From: Acidobacteriota bacterium
GTDB taxonomy: Bacteria; Acidobacteriota; Terriglobia; Terriglobales; Acidobacteriaceae
DNA length: 60,056 bases
Direction: 5' to 3'
Assembly (NCBI GenBank): GCA_013289875.1
Contig: JABCZC010000029.1
Coordinates: 1-60,056, forward strand
In this document: in pieces, positions 27,257-36,722 of the stretch
How positions within the stretch are numbered: the first letter of the stretch is position 1
Layout: each line of letters opens with the position of its first letter
Position numbers and translations under genes: made by a program
The notes under the pieces: model-generated
Database searches by the model: none
What the model saw: the letters and a program-made list of their open reading frames with translations, nothing else
Told to the model about the DNA's origin: nothing

Positions 27257-29338
27257 TTATGCTGCTTCCCGTTCAATGGCGCGCTTGTAGTTGGTGAGCG
27301 CTAATAGCGGGAAATAATCGCGGTACAGGTGATAGGCGAGATAGAAGACTCGCGGGAATCCGGTTCCGGTGTAAAGCGCCTGCCGGGTCGAGCCGTGCCC
27401 GATGCTCTCATCCCATGATCCGTCAACCTGCTGATGGCCCAACAGCCATTTGATGCCCTTGGCGACCGAGTCGCTTCGCGTATCTCCGGCGGCGAGCAGG
27501 CCGAGTATGGCCCATGCGGTTTGGGACGGGGTGCTGGGACCGACTCCGCGGGTGGTGGGATCGTCGTAGCTGCCGCAGGTTTCTCCCCAGCCGCCGTCGG
27601 CATTCTGCACCATGCGGATCCACTCGGCTGCCTGTTGAATCTGCGGCTCGTGGTTCCAGACGCCGATGGCTTCGAGGCCGCGCAGGACCAGGAAGGTGCC
27701 ATAGATATAGTTGACGCCCCAGCGGCCGAACCAGCTTCCATCCGACTCCTGCTCGCTGTAAATGAATTTGATGGCACGCTCGATGCGCTTGTCCTGGCGG
27801 CTGTAGCCGTAAGAGGCCAGGGTTTCGAGAATGCGGCCGGTGATGTCCACGGTCGGCGGATCGAGCATAGCATTGTGGTCGGCGAAGGGGATCTGCTCGA
27901 AGATCATCTTCGTGTTGTCCCGGTCGAAGCTGGCCCATCCGCCATTTTTGCACTGCATGGAGAAGATCCACTCGATGGCGCGCTGCGAAACGTCGTACTG
28001 ATAGCGCTCGCGGGGATTGTCGACCTTGTTCAGGGCCAGCAATACCTGGCCGCTGTCGTCCACATCGGGATAGAACTCGTTGTTGAACTCGAAGTACCAG
28101 CCGCCGGGCTGTGCTTTGGGATTCTTTACGGCCCAGTCGCCCTTGTGGCGGACCTCTTTTGCAAGCATCCAGTCGGCAGCCTTCAAGAGGCGTGGGTCGT
28201 TGCGGGGCACTCCAGCTTCGCCGAGCGCGTAGACGGCCTGCGCGGTGTCCCACACGGGCGACATGCAGGGCTGCATCCGGAAGGTGGGCTTCGGGTAATG
28301 CTCCGTACCGTTCGGTTCGTCGATACCGAGTCTTTCAAATTCGTCCATCGCGCGGATGACCTGCGGATCGTCGAGTGAATAGCCGAGACATCGCAGCGCA
28401 ATGATAGCGTTGAGCATGGCGGGATAAATAGCACCGAGGCCGTCAGACATCTCAAAGCGCTCGAGCATCCACTTCTCGGCTTTCTTGAGAGCCATTTTGC
28501 GCAACGGGCGGATGTGGATCCGCTCAAACCAATGAATCATGCGGTCGCAGAAGAGAAAGAAATTCCGCCATCCTATGAGTTTCTTTTTGTCCCACCGCAG
28601 TCGCAGGTCGGCGTTCTCGCGACCCCCTACGAAGAGCTCGTCAATTCCCTGCTCCGGCGCAATTTTCTTGTAGGGCTTCTTCGCATAGGCGATGGAAAGC
28701 GGCACAAGAATAGCGCGCGACCAGGAGGAAATCTCATAGATGTTGAAGTAGAACCAGTTAGGAAAGAGAACAATCTCGGGCGGAATCGCGGGGACGGCGT
28801 CGTACTCGTACTGACCGAGGAAGCAGAGATAAATCTTGGTGAAGGTGTTGCACTCGACAACTCCGCCGTTAGCGAGAATCCACTCGCGCGCTTTAGCGAG
28901 GGCGGGATGGTCGGGCTTCATGCCCATGAGCTTGCCGGCGAAGTAACATTTGACGGAGAGGCTGATGTTGGAGGGTCCGCCGGGATAGATAGACCAGCCG
29001 CCGTTTTCATTCTGGTAGCGAAGAATCTCGGTGAGAGCGCGCTCAAACCTTGCGTGGTCGCCAGTGCCGAGCAGAATGTGGGCGAAGATGTAATCCGCCT
29101 CCAGCATCGGGTCGGCTTCGAGCTCGCCACACCAGAAACCGGCGGGGTCCTGCTGAGAGAAGATGTAGTCGCGTGAACGCGCAGCGGCGGATTCCACCTC
29201 TGTGAGGTCGGCGTCGATCCTGCCGAACTTTACTCGGCCAGGGCTTTGTTCCTGACGGAACTTCGTTTTTTGGCGAGGCTGATCTGGTGCAGGTCCGTCG
29301 GGGATTCCGGATTGTGGTATTTCAATTTTTGTACTCAT
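27257..29338 (-). CDS. shc: squalene-hopene cyclase
   Basis: Membrane-associated class II triterpene cyclase that turns squalene into hopene/hopanol. About 693 residues, close to the family's ~630-680. Catalytic acid motif DVDD at residues 425-428 in the chosen frame (YPDVDDSGQVLLAL); several QW-type repeats are visible, such as QDPAGFWCGEL, QNENGGWSI, QCKNGGWASFDRD and QESDGSWFGRWG. SFDRDN-type residues and GGWGETCGSYDDP are typical. ATG at 29338 is preferred (weak GGATG ahead); ATG at 29347 is also possible. Precedes hpnH and follows ispH, giving a linked isoprenoid-to-hopanoid operon. Confidence 0.95.
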   Translation of the reverse strand: MSTKIEIPQSGIPDGPAPDQPRQKTKFRQEQSPGRVKFGRIDADLTEVESAAARSRDYIFSQQDPAGFWCGELEADPMLEADYIFAHILLGTGDHARFERALTEILRYQNENGGWSIYPGGPSNISLSVKCYFAGKLMGMKPDHPALAKAREWILANGGVVECNTFTKIYLCFLGQYEYDAVPAIPPEIVLFPNWFYFNIYEISSWSRAILVPLSIAYAKKPYKKIAPEQGIDELFVGGRENADLRLRWDKKKLIGWRNFFLFCDRMIHWFERIHIRPLRKMALKKAEKWMLERFEMSDGLGAIYPAMLNAIIALRCLGYSLDDPQVIRAMDEFERLGIDEPNGTEHYPKPTFRMQPCMSPVWDTAQAVYALGEAGVPRNDPRLLKAADWMLAKEVRHKGDWAVKNPKAQPGGWYFEFNNEFYPDVDDSGQVLLALNKVDNPRERYQYDVSQRAIEWIFSMQCKNGGWASFDRDNTKMIFEQIPFADHNAMLDPPTVDITGRILETLASYGYSRQDKRIERAIKFIYSEQESDGSWFGRWGVNYIYGTFLVLRGLEAIGVWNHEPQIQQAAEWIRMVQNADGGWGETCGSYDDPTTRGVGPSTPSQTAWAILGLLAAGDTRSDSVAKGIKWLLGHQQVDGSWDESIGHGSTRQALYTGTGFPRVFYLAYHLYRDYFPLLALTNYKRAIEREAA

Positions 29339-29377
29339 GCAATTCATCCGCGGCTGCGAACAGCGGCGGCCAATCTA

Positions 29378-30403
29378 TTAGACTGATGCCGCGCTGGTTG
29401 CGGGAGCGGACTGGATTGCCTGAACGATCTCAGGCGGCAGACCGAAGCGGACATTTTCGGGCATGACTTCTACTTCTTCGACTGAGCCAAAGCCGCGATC
29501 CCTGAGATACGCAACTACATCTTCGACCAGCACTTCCGGCGCGGAGGCCCCGGCGGTGACGGCCACGGTTGCAACTCCCTCAAGCCATTCGGGATCGATA
29601 GCGTCGGAGTTCTCAATGAGATAGCTGCGCGTGCTGAGATTCTGCGAAACCTCGACCAGGCGGTTGGAGTTGGAGCTGTTGTTCGAGCCAACGACCAGAA
29701 CCAGGTCAGCGTTATGCGCAACGTTTTTGACGGCGGTCTGGCGGTTCTCGGTCGCGTAGCAGATGTCCTGCGAATGCGGCCCGATGATGTTGGGAAACTT
29801 TTCTTTCAGCGCCTGAATGATGTCGCGGGCTTCGTCCAGCGAAAGCGTGGTCTGCGTGAGGTAGGCGACGCGGTTAGGGTCGGGTACCTCAAGTGTTTCG
29901 ACTTCTTTTGCGCTTGATACTACTGTGGTAACGTCGGGAGCTTCGCCGAGCGTGCCTTCAATTTCGTCGTGATCGCGATGGCCGATCAGCACCAGCGAAT
30001 AACCCTGCTTGGCGAACTTGACCGCCTCAACGTGAACTTTGGTGACCAGCGGACAGGTGGCATCGATGACTTTGAGCTTGCGATCCTTCGAGCGGCTCCG
30101 GACAGCCGGGGAAACACCATGAGCGCTGTAGATGACACGCATGCCGGCGGGGACCTGGTCGATGTCGTCGACGAAGATTGCACCCTTCTCCGCCAGTTCG
30201 TTCACAACAAAGCGATTGTGGACGATCTCCTTGCGGACATAAATGGGCGCCCCGAAGGTTTCAAGGGCAATCTTCACCACATCAATGGCGCGGACAACGC
30301 CTGCACAGAAGCCGCGGGGCTTAAGCAGAAGAACGCGCTTCTCGATCCGCGTAGAGTCCGATTCCTGGAGAGGGGTGGGGGTGTCAAACGTGGTAGCAGT
30401 CAC
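29378..30403 (-). CDS. ispH: 4-hydroxy-3-methylbut-2-enyl diphosphate reductase
   Basis: Last enzyme of the MEP pathway: reduces HMBPP to IPP and DMAPP using a [4Fe-4S] cluster. The 341-residue product has the three cluster cysteines C33 (RGFCAGV), C117 (DATCPLV) and C215 (SQDICYATENRQ), plus conserved histidines and the E in TENRQ. Start: GTG at 30403, since no ATG opens the conserved part and a promoter-like pair sits directly upstream; the frame remains open far upstream. Placed before shc and hpnH, it may boost precursors for hopanoids. Confidence 0.92.
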   Translation of the reverse strand: MTATTFDTPTPLQESDSTRIEKRVLLLKPRGFCAGVVRAIDVVKIALETFGAPIYVRKEIVHNRFVVNELAEKGAIFVDDIDQVPAGMRVIYSAHGVSPAVRSRSKDRKLKVIDATCPLVTKVHVEAVKFAKQGYSLVLIGHRDHDEIEGTLGEAPDVTTVVSSAKEVETLEVPDPNRVAYLTQTTLSLDEARDIIQALKEKFPNIIGPHSQDICYATENRQTAVKNVAHNADLVLVVGSNNSSNSNRLVEVSQNLSTRSYLIENSDAIDPEWLEGVATVAVTAGASAPEVLVEDVVAYLRDRGFGSVEEVEVMPENVRFGLPPEIVQAIQSAPATSAASV

Positions 30404-30410
30404 GCTTATT

Positions 30411-30439
30411 AGTATACCGTGCCGGATGGGTGCGGTGAA
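30411..30439 (-). promoter_or_regulatory. candidate promoter of ispH operon
   Basis: On the minus strand TTCACC (30439-30434), a 17-base spacer and TATACT (30416-30411) make a sigma-70-like pair. Only 7 bases separate the -10 box from the GTG start, so the transcript would be leaderless or nearly so. Confidence 0.4.
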
Positions 30440-30551
30440 AAGAATCAACAACCTGGACCAGATATGACATGCGCGGGATCTCCTGCACCATTGCCGGTGC
30501 GGTTTCATTTCAGAAAACTTTTTGGGCAAATCGTTCTGAAGAACGAGAGGT

Positions 30552-31946
30552 TCAATGGATTCCGTAAAGCTGAGATGCAGTGCCGCGCAACACCTGCTCC
30601 GCAAGCAGCCGCGCTCGATCCCGGCTGATTTCGCCGTCCCTAAGCATGCCGGTGAGGGCGAGACCCAGAGCTCGGCGGCCATTGCGGCTGGCGATCCACG
30701 TGGCCTCTTCCCATCCCATCGAGTCGGAGAATGGATAGCCGTCGGTTCCGAACATTACTTTGTCGGGATAGGTTTCCAACCATTCGCGAAGCCAGGTCGC
30801 CATCGTTCGAGGCGGGAAGGTGAGGGCCTGCTGGGAAATATCGAGGTAGACGTTAGGCTTCTGTAAAAGAGCTCCGGCTTCGCGGACGAAGGGCCATCCG
30901 CCGTGGAGCATCACAAAACGTGTCTTGCGCAGCCGGGGGTCGTTGAAGATGGGTTCGAGGAGCAGCGGGTTTCCTTTTGCGATGTCGAAGTATCCTCCGC
31001 CGCCCGACATGGTGTGAAGATGCACGGGCATGCCAAGACGGCCGCACTCGGCGGCGATGTAGCGGAAGAGGAAGTCCTGGAGGACCTTGTATTCGGCTGG
31101 ATCGGCGTGTTCGCGGCCGATCCATTTGGCGTAAATTCGCTCGGCCTCAGAACGCGGTGTGTCGGCAAAGTCGAAGCCGCGCAGGTAGGCGACTTCGAAC
31201 TTCTCGGCGACCGCGCCGCCGGCTTTCTGCCGCTCCAGCGTGGGCGTCACAACGAGAGCAAGGTAATCACCGAGCGTTGCAGGGGCGGTCTTCAGGCCAA
31301 CGGCGTTTAGATAGAGAGCGCGCACACGCTCCTCAAGCGGGAAGAACTGCTTCCGGTCAGGTGTTGTTTCCAGGACGGCATTATCGAGCGGAAACAGCAG
31401 CGCGTCGATATAAGGAACCCATTTGAACCGTGGCTTTTCCAGTCCGGGTCCCATGGCGACACGATTCCCCAGCATGGTGCTGATACCGGCCTGGTCCAGT
31501 ACCCATGCGGCGTAGTGCTGGCCCTGCTTGGCTTTTACTTTGGCGCGCGCTGCGCTCAGTTGCTTCATGCCGTCGCCATCGAGCGGAGCCGTGCCACTGA
31601 AACTCCACAGCGCCTTCCAGGCCTGGACGAGCTGCGGATTATCGGGCCTCCAGGCGACGGGATCTGTCTGCGGTTCCATGTTGTCGACGGGCAGAGCGTC
31701 GAAGTTGCGATCGGTACTGTCGTTGGGCGGAGGCAGAACCGGATGCGCGTGGTTATCAATAGCTTGGATGGTCGAGATCGCTGCGGCGATCCCGGGATCG
31801 ATGTCACCGTCGATGGCTAAGACAGAGCCAGAGACAGGCTGCGCGGTTTGTGCCCGGCATGAGGGAAAGCACAGATTAGCAAGGAGGACTGTGGCTATCA
31901 CCAGCCACCGCGAGCGCGACCATCCGAAACACATTCGATGGCTCAT
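30552..31946 (-). CDS. secreted amidohydrolase
   Basis: Metal-dependent TIM-barrel hydrolase of the amidohydrolase-2 type. Signal peptide or lipoprotein signal (LVIATVLLANLCFPSCRA), then the metal-binding DNHAH with HxH, HLHTMSGGGGYFD, FVMLHGGWPF and the late FGTDGYPFSDS with the catalytic aspartate. About 464 residues from ATG 31946, which sits 2 bases after the stop of the esterase gene; a GTG at 31964 would overlap that gene. Substrate unknown: the family includes decarboxylases and lactonases. It ends the recN-esterase-amidohydrolase strand segment. Confidence 0.8.
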   Translation of the reverse strand: MSHRMCFGWSRSRWLVIATVLLANLCFPSCRAQTAQPVSGSVLAIDGDIDPGIAAAISTIQAIDNHAHPVLPPPNDSTDRNFDALPVDNMEPQTDPVAWRPDNPQLVQAWKALWSFSGTAPLDGDGMKQLSAARAKVKAKQGQHYAAWVLDQAGISTMLGNRVAMGPGLEKPRFKWVPYIDALLFPLDNAVLETTPDRKQFFPLEERVRALYLNAVGLKTAPATLGDYLALVVTPTLERQKAGGAVAEKFEVAYLRGFDFADTPRSEAERIYAKWIGREHADPAEYKVLQDFLFRYIAAECGRLGMPVHLHTMSGGGGYFDIAKGNPLLLEPIFNDPRLRKTRFVMLHGGWPFVREAGALLQKPNVYLDISQQALTFPPRTMATWLREWLETYPDKVMFGTDGYPFSDSMGWEEATWIASRNGRRALGLALTGMLRDGEISRDRARLLAEQVLRGTASQLYGIH

Positions 31947-31948
31947 AG

Positions 31949-33517
31949 CTATTTGGGTTTCCACTGCTGACCGGGACGCGCAACGGCATACATCTGGGCT
32001 GCGATCTTGTCGAAGAGAGCCATACGGTCGTCTCCCTCTTTGTACAGATCGAAGTGCGTGCGGTTGTCGACATAAGTGAAGTGTGGATCGGCGTTGAGGC
32101 CTTTCAGAACCGATTCAAATTTGTGGGCGGCGCCATCGAGATAAAAGGTGTCGGCGGTGCCGACGAACACATGGATCTTGCCATGCAGGTAAGGGCCGCG
32201 CTTCGTCCAGTCGGAGGTTACGATGTGCGCAAGATCATAGTGCTCACCCCAATAGGCGACGACTGCAGGATCGACGGCCCCGGTTTCGCGGTTGAACATT
32301 TGCAACGGGCGGCCATCGGCTCCGCGAGGCGAGAAGACCCACTCGAAGGAAGCCAGCTGGCCACCGTAGTCGCCGAGGACGCGCTCCTGGCCGGCGAGCT
32401 GCTCGAGCGTAGCCATCACCTTTTCGTGGTCGCGTACGATAGGCCACGAGGTGCCGTCGGGACGATGGTAGACATTGGCGTGAGGCGCATACAGGTCAAT
32501 CTCGGAAAAGACGTGGAAGTCGCTGGGATCGGGCGACGTGGACCATGTGCCGCCGAAAATCTTCGGGTAGTTGACCTGGAGCTGAAGCGTGGCCCATCCA
32601 CCTGAGGAGTGTCCCTGGAGAAAGCGGCCGCTGGCCTTCGCGTCCATGCGGTACCTCGATTCTAGGTGAGGAATGAACTCGGTGGTGAGCGCGGCTCCCC
32701 AGGGGCCATTGTTCACCGAATCGGCGAATTCGTGGGTGCCCGTGGCGAGCGACTCATCCAGCATGACCCAGATCATGGGCGGCATCTTGCCCTCAGCCAT
32801 GCGGTTGTAGAGGCTCTGGCCAACCTGCCGGGCGGAGCTCAAGGTGCCCCCGAAACCGTGGGTCCAGTAAACGGTTGGATAACGCTGGCCGGGATGCTCG
32901 GCGTAGCCGGGGGGCAAGATAACCCAGGCGCGGATGTGTGTCGATCGGCCGGAGAAGCGCGTGAGCACCGGACTGGTGAAGTCTTCGAGATGCGCCGCGG
33001 CATCGGCGGCCTTCAGCTGTGCCTCCGAAAGTGACGGCCTGGGTGTACGCATGGGAACGACATTGGTCAGTGTAAAGGCGGGTTCACTTCCCTGTCCGGG
33101 ATTCCACGACTTGAGCGGAAGGACCTCGCTGAGGAGGTCGCCTTCCGACCGGCCGCTGTAGTTGTAGTTGTGATTCACATCGAGCACAGCCTGAGCTTCG
33201 TAGTCTCCGGCCTTGAGATTGGAGAAGTCGGAAGGGAAGGCTAGCGCGTCGGTGTCGATGTCGATTGGGGTTCCGGGCGTCCAGTAGTAGAGCTCTTTCG
33301 CCGCGATGGAGACGCTGCTCGGCAGGAACGGGTTAACGTCGACTTCCTTATCGCCACTTCCCTGCTTGAGGAAGATGAGAAGCCGCCCCGAGACCGGCGC
33401 GGTGAATTGTGGACCGAGCGTGACGCGAAAGAAGAGGTGCTGCGGCTGCTGGGCGAAGGCGTTGGTGGCGAAGAGAAAAGCCGCGAGAACAGGCAGAAGA
33501 AATTTATGGTCGGGCAT
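31949..33517 (-). CDS. secreted esterase (alpha/beta hydrolase)
   Basis: A 522-residue secreted hydrolase of the putative-esterase (EstD/Fes-like, PF00756-type) fold. A signal peptide (KFLLPVLAAFLFATNAFA) is followed by an N-terminal beta domain of ~170 residues, then the catalytic domain with VYWTHGFGG, nucleophile serine in GHSSGG, and a probable catalytic histidine in DNRTHFD. Acidobacterial members of this type act on peptide, feruloyl or xylan esters; the substrate is not visible. The ATG at 33517 opens the signal peptide. The following amidohydrolase starts 2 bases after its stop. Confidence 0.8.
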   Translation of the reverse strand: MPDHKFLLPVLAAFLFATNAFAQQPQHLFFRVTLGPQFTAPVSGRLLIFLKQGSGDKEVDVNPFLPSSVSIAAKELYYWTPGTPIDIDTDALAFPSDFSNLKAGDYEAQAVLDVNHNYNYSGRSEGDLLSEVLPLKSWNPGQGSEPAFTLTNVVPMRTPRPSLSEAQLKAADAAAHLEDFTSPVLTRFSGRSTHIRAWVILPPGYAEHPGQRYPTVYWTHGFGGTLSSARQVGQSLYNRMAEGKMPPMIWVMLDESLATGTHEFADSVNNGPWGAALTTEFIPHLESRYRMDAKASGRFLQGHSSGGWATLQLQVNYPKIFGGTWSTSPDPSDFHVFSEIDLYAPHANVYHRPDGTSWPIVRDHEKVMATLEQLAGQERVLGDYGGQLASFEWVFSPRGADGRPLQMFNRETGAVDPAVVAYWGEHYDLAHIVTSDWTKRGPYLHGKIHVFVGTADTFYLDGAAHKFESVLKGLNADPHFTYVDNRTHFDLYKEGDDRMALFDKIAAQMYAVARPGQQWKPK

Positions 33518-33617
33518 CGTGCGGCAGTGTAACAGGCGGATTTGCTGCATGTCGTCGATCTTTGGGTGGAGGATGCCCCATAAGAGGCTTTCGAGGAGCC
33601 ATCTGAGCGGGCTCGCG

Positions 33618-35300
33618 CTACCGGCTGGTCCTGAGCATCTGTTCGGCGTGCCGCATTGAGGTTTCGGTGAGCTTGGCTCCGCTGAGCATGCGCGCGATTT
33701 CTTCGGTGCGCTCTTCATCGTTGAGAAGCCGGACGGAGGTTTTGGTGCGGCCTTGCTTTTCCTGCTTTTCGATGAGGAAATGCTGATCGGCGAAAGCAGC
33801 GATCTGCGGGAGGTGGGTGACGCAGAGGACCTGCTGGGCTTTCGAGAGCACCTTCAGCTTCTGGCCCACGGCCTCGGCGGCACGGCCTCCTATGCCGATG
33901 TCGATTTCGTCGAAGACGAGCGTGCGAGGGACCTGAGTCTTCTTCTTGCCGCGGGACGCGCCTTCTTCGACGCTCACTTTCAAGGCGAGCATGACGCGCG
34001 ACATTTCTCCGCCGGAAGCAATTTCATCGAGAGGCTTCAGTGGCTCTCCGGCGTTTGTGGCGATGCGACATTCGACGGTGTCCCATCCATGTGCGGCCCA
34101 GCTGGCGGGGTCTTCGTTCGGTGTGACGGCAATGGCGAATCGCGCCTTCATAGCGAGATCGTTGATCTGGGTCTCGGCAGACTTCTCCAGCTTTTTTGCG
34201 GTGGCTGCGCGGTCGACGTGGAGCGATTGCGCGGCGTCGCGATAGATGTCGGCAGCTCGCGCAAGATCCGCGCGCAGGTTCTTTACGATCTCGTCGCGAT
34301 TCTCGACTTCGGCGAGTTTACGGGCGACTTCTTCTCCGAAGGCGAGCGCGTCAGCGAGGGTGGCTCCGTATTTTCGCTTGAGGCGGTCGAGGGCGGCGAG
34401 CCGGTCTTCGATTTTGGCGAGGCGTTCGGGCGAAGCGTGAATGCCCTCGGCGTAGTCGCGCACAGTCGCGCCTACATCCTCGACGACGGCGAGCGTGGAA
34501 GCCAGTTGCGCTGCGGCCTCCTGGAACTTCGGGTCGAAGCGAGCGAGTTCCTCAATCTGCTTCAACGCGCAGTGCAGCGTGGATTCGGCCGAGCTGCTGC
34601 CTTCGTAGAGCAGGTCGTAGGCGCTCATCGATGCGGCGTAAAGCTTTTCGGCGTTCATAAGAACCCGGCGTTCGGTTTCGAGCGCTGTGTCTTCGTCGGC
34701 CTTGGGCTGGGCGGCTTCAATTTCGTGGCTCTGGAAGAGCCAGAGGTCGATCATGCGCAGCTTGTCCTGCTCATCGCTTTCGAGGTCGGCGAGTTTCGCT
34801 TGAATCTCGCGCCACCGAGCATAGGCTGCAGAGACTGCAGCGGTGGAGATGCCTGCGAAACGATCGAGAAGGCCGCGCTGCTGGGCCTGATCGAAGGATC
34901 CCAGCGTTTCGCTCTGCGCATGCACCAAAGCCAGTTCGGGGGCGAGTTGGCGTAGCACGGCGACTGTCGCAGGCTGGTTGTTCACATAGACGCGGCCTTT
35001 GCCGTTCTCGAGGATTTCGCGGCGCAGGATGATCTCGGTGCCGTCGGCATCGATGCCGTTGGCTTCGAGCGTAGCTTCAGCAGCGGGCGTGCTCTCAAAG
35101 ACGCAGGCGACGACGGCCTTGTCGGCTCCGTGGCGCACCATGTCGGAGGAGGCCTTGCTGCCCATGAGCAGGGCGAGCGCGTCAACAAGGATCGACTTGC
35201 CTGCGCCGGTTTCGCCGGTCAGCAGATTGAGGCCGGGGCCGAAGACGGCGATGGCGTGATCGATGACGGCGTAGTTTTCGGCCCGGAGTTCGAGCAGCAT
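33618..35300 (-). CDS. recN: DNA repair protein RecN
   Basis: SMC-like ATPase used in double-strand break repair, 560 residues, normal length. Seen: Walker A GETGAGKSI near residue 33, coiled-coil middle (for example RLAALDRLKRKYGATLADAL), ABC-like signature LDEIASGGEMSRVMLALK and Walker B RTLVFDEIDIGIGGRAAEAV, then CVTHLPQIAAFADQHF. Possible extended -10 (TATGCT at minus-strand 35333-35328) 27 bases before the ATG. Not near argR here. A long open frame on the other strand is a codon-bias shadow. Confidence 0.95.
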   Translation of the reverse strand: MLLELRAENYAVIDHAIAVFGPGLNLLTGETGAGKSILVDALALLMGSKASSDMVRHGADKAVVACVFESTPAAEATLEANGIDADGTEIILRREILENGKGRVYVNNQPATVAVLRQLAPELALVHAQSETLGSFDQAQQRGLLDRFAGISTAAVSAAYARWREIQAKLADLESDEQDKLRMIDLWLFQSHEIEAAQPKADEDTALETERRVLMNAEKLYAASMSAYDLLYEGSSSAESTLHCALKQIEELARFDPKFQEAAAQLASTLAVVEDVGATVRDYAEGIHASPERLAKIEDRLAALDRLKRKYGATLADALAFGEEVARKLAEVENRDEIVKNLRADLARAADIYRDAAQSLHVDRAATAKKLEKSAETQINDLAMKARFAIAVTPNEDPASWAAHGWDTVECRIATNAGEPLKPLDEIASGGEMSRVMLALKVSVEEGASRGKKKTQVPRTLVFDEIDIGIGGRAAEAVGQKLKVLSKAQQVLCVTHLPQIAAFADQHFLIEKQEKQGRTKTSVRLLNDEERTEEIARMLSGAKLTETSMRHAEQMLRTSR

Positions 35301-35499
35301 GGGGTTCTCTTGAAGGAGTCTTCGCGCAGCATATCAGGGGACTAGCCCTTCAGGCATCCGCGCTTCGCGCTTTTCGTAATTTGCGTGCGGTGATTGTGAT
35401 ATCGACATCTTGTTTTCTACTGAAGTAACCATCTCAATTCCACAGCCCGGGCAGCCTGGATTGGCACCCTGTCGTCTGATAACGTGGAATCAAGGCGTG

Positions 35500-36282
35500 A
35501 TGACACATCTTTTTCTTGCTGTATCTCTTTTTCTCCTGCAAACCGATGCCGACGGCGCCACGGCTCCGGCGACCAATAACGGCAGCGCCATCCTGGAAAT
35601 GCTCCAGAACAGCGGGCCGATCGCCATTGGCGTGCTCGCCATATTGGCGATCGCCAGCGTCTGGTCGTGGGCCATCATTCTGGGCAAGTGGGGCAGTTTT
35701 CGCCGCGCCGACACACAGAGCAAGCGCTTCCTGCGCGCTTTCCGTAAGGCCAGCCGTCTGCAGGAGATTGCGACGGTCAGCGAGCAGTTCAAGCCCAGTC
35801 CGCTGGTGAATGTGTTCGACGAGGTCTATGAGACCTATCGCCGCCAGACGGGCGGATATGGTCCTCCACGCAACATCACGGCGCTGGAGCGTGCGGCGCA
35901 GACAGCCGCGAGCGAATCGCTGACTACGATGGAGAATCGCCTGACGTGGCTGGCGACGATCGGGGCCATCTCTCCTTTTGTAGGCCTATTTGGAACCATC
36001 ATGGGAATTGTTGATGCCTTTCATGGACTTGGCACTGCCGGAGCAGCGACGCTTCGCGCGGTTGCGCCGGGCGTTTCCGAGGCGTTAATCACGACGGCTG
36101 CTGGGCTGCTTGTCGCCATTCCGGCTGTGATTGCTTACAACCAGTTCACGGGGCGGTTGCGCAGCTTTGCTTCGCGCATGGACGACTTTGCGCGCGAGTT
36201 GCTAAACAGCATGGAAGAGGTCGCGCTGATGCCCAATCAGGACCCCGTTGAACGGGAGGCCGCACGTGGCCTTCACAAATAG
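35500..36282 (+). CDS. tolQ: TolQ-type MotA/ExbB proton channel subunit
   Basis: First gene of the Tol-Pal operon. A 260-residue inner-membrane protein with three hydrophobic segments (about 38-62, 160-185, 205-230) and the MotA/TolQ/ExbB motifs: GPIAIGVLAILAIASVWSWAI, then LATIGAISPFVGLFGTIMGIV and APGVSEALITTAAGLLVAIPAV. With TolR it converts proton motive force into outer-membrane work during cell division. ATG 35500 follows AAGG; upstream in-frame residues are not family-like. A 17-base overlap with tolR suggests coupling. Confidence 0.92.
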   Translation: MTHLFLAVSLFLLQTDADGATAPATNNGSAILEMLQNSGPIAIGVLAILAIASVWSWAIILGKWGSFRRADTQSKRFLRAFRKASRLQEIATVSEQFKPSPLVNVFDEVYETYRRQTGGYGPPRNITALERAAQTAASESLTTMENRLTWLATIGAISPFVGLFGTIMGIVDAFHGLGTAGAATLRAVAPGVSEALITTAAGLLVAIPAVIAYNQFTGRLRSFASRMDDFARELLNSMEEVALMPNQDPVEREAARGLHK

Positions 36283-36709
36283 AAGCGGCCATACACAGAC
36301 CGCGCTCGCGGAGATCAATATCACTCCGCTGGTGGATGTGGTGCTGGTCCTGCTGGTGATCTTCATGCTGACGGCGCCCGTTCTGCAGTCGGGCATCGAG
36401 GTTGCGGTTCCCAAGACCAAGACGGTCAAAGAACTGACAGAACAACGCGTGGTGGTCACTATCAATAAGGATCAGGAGGTTTTTCTCGGCGATAAGCCGG
36501 TGAATCTCGCCGATCTGCCGTCGCGACTCGCGAAGCCGGGCGTCGATCCCACGCACCAGGTGATCTACCTGGAGGCGGACGAGCGCGTACCGTTTGGGGC
36601 TTTTGCATCGGTCATGGATGCGGTGAAGCAAGCAGGGATTACCAACATCAGCATTGTGACGCAGCCCATTCGGAACGGGGCCTCCAAAGGCTCCGGGGCA
36701 GCGAAGTAG
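36266..36709 (+). CDS. tolR: TolR-type ExbD subunit
   Basis: A 147-residue bitopic ExbD/TolR protein. One hydrophobic helix with the essential aspartate in TPLVDVVLVLLVIFM, followed by a periplasmic domain with VTINKDQEVFLGDKPVN. GTG 36266 is chosen because GGGAGG lies 6 bases upstream; it overlaps tolQ's end by 17 bases. Partner of TolQ in the proton-driven motor. Confidence 0.92.
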   Translation: MAFTNRSGHTQTALAEINITPLVDVVLVLLVIFMLTAPVLQSGIEVAVPKTKTVKELTEQRVVVTINKDQEVFLGDKPVNLADLPSRLAKPGVDPTHQVIYLEADERVPFGAFASVMDAVKQAGITNISIVTQPIRNGASKGSGAAK

Positions 36710-36722
36710 CCGGAGCAGAGGC

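Noticed and set aside
33753..34955. Plus-strand frame of 400 residues opposite recN.
   Set aside because: Codon-bias shadow; the recN motifs on the other strand are complete.
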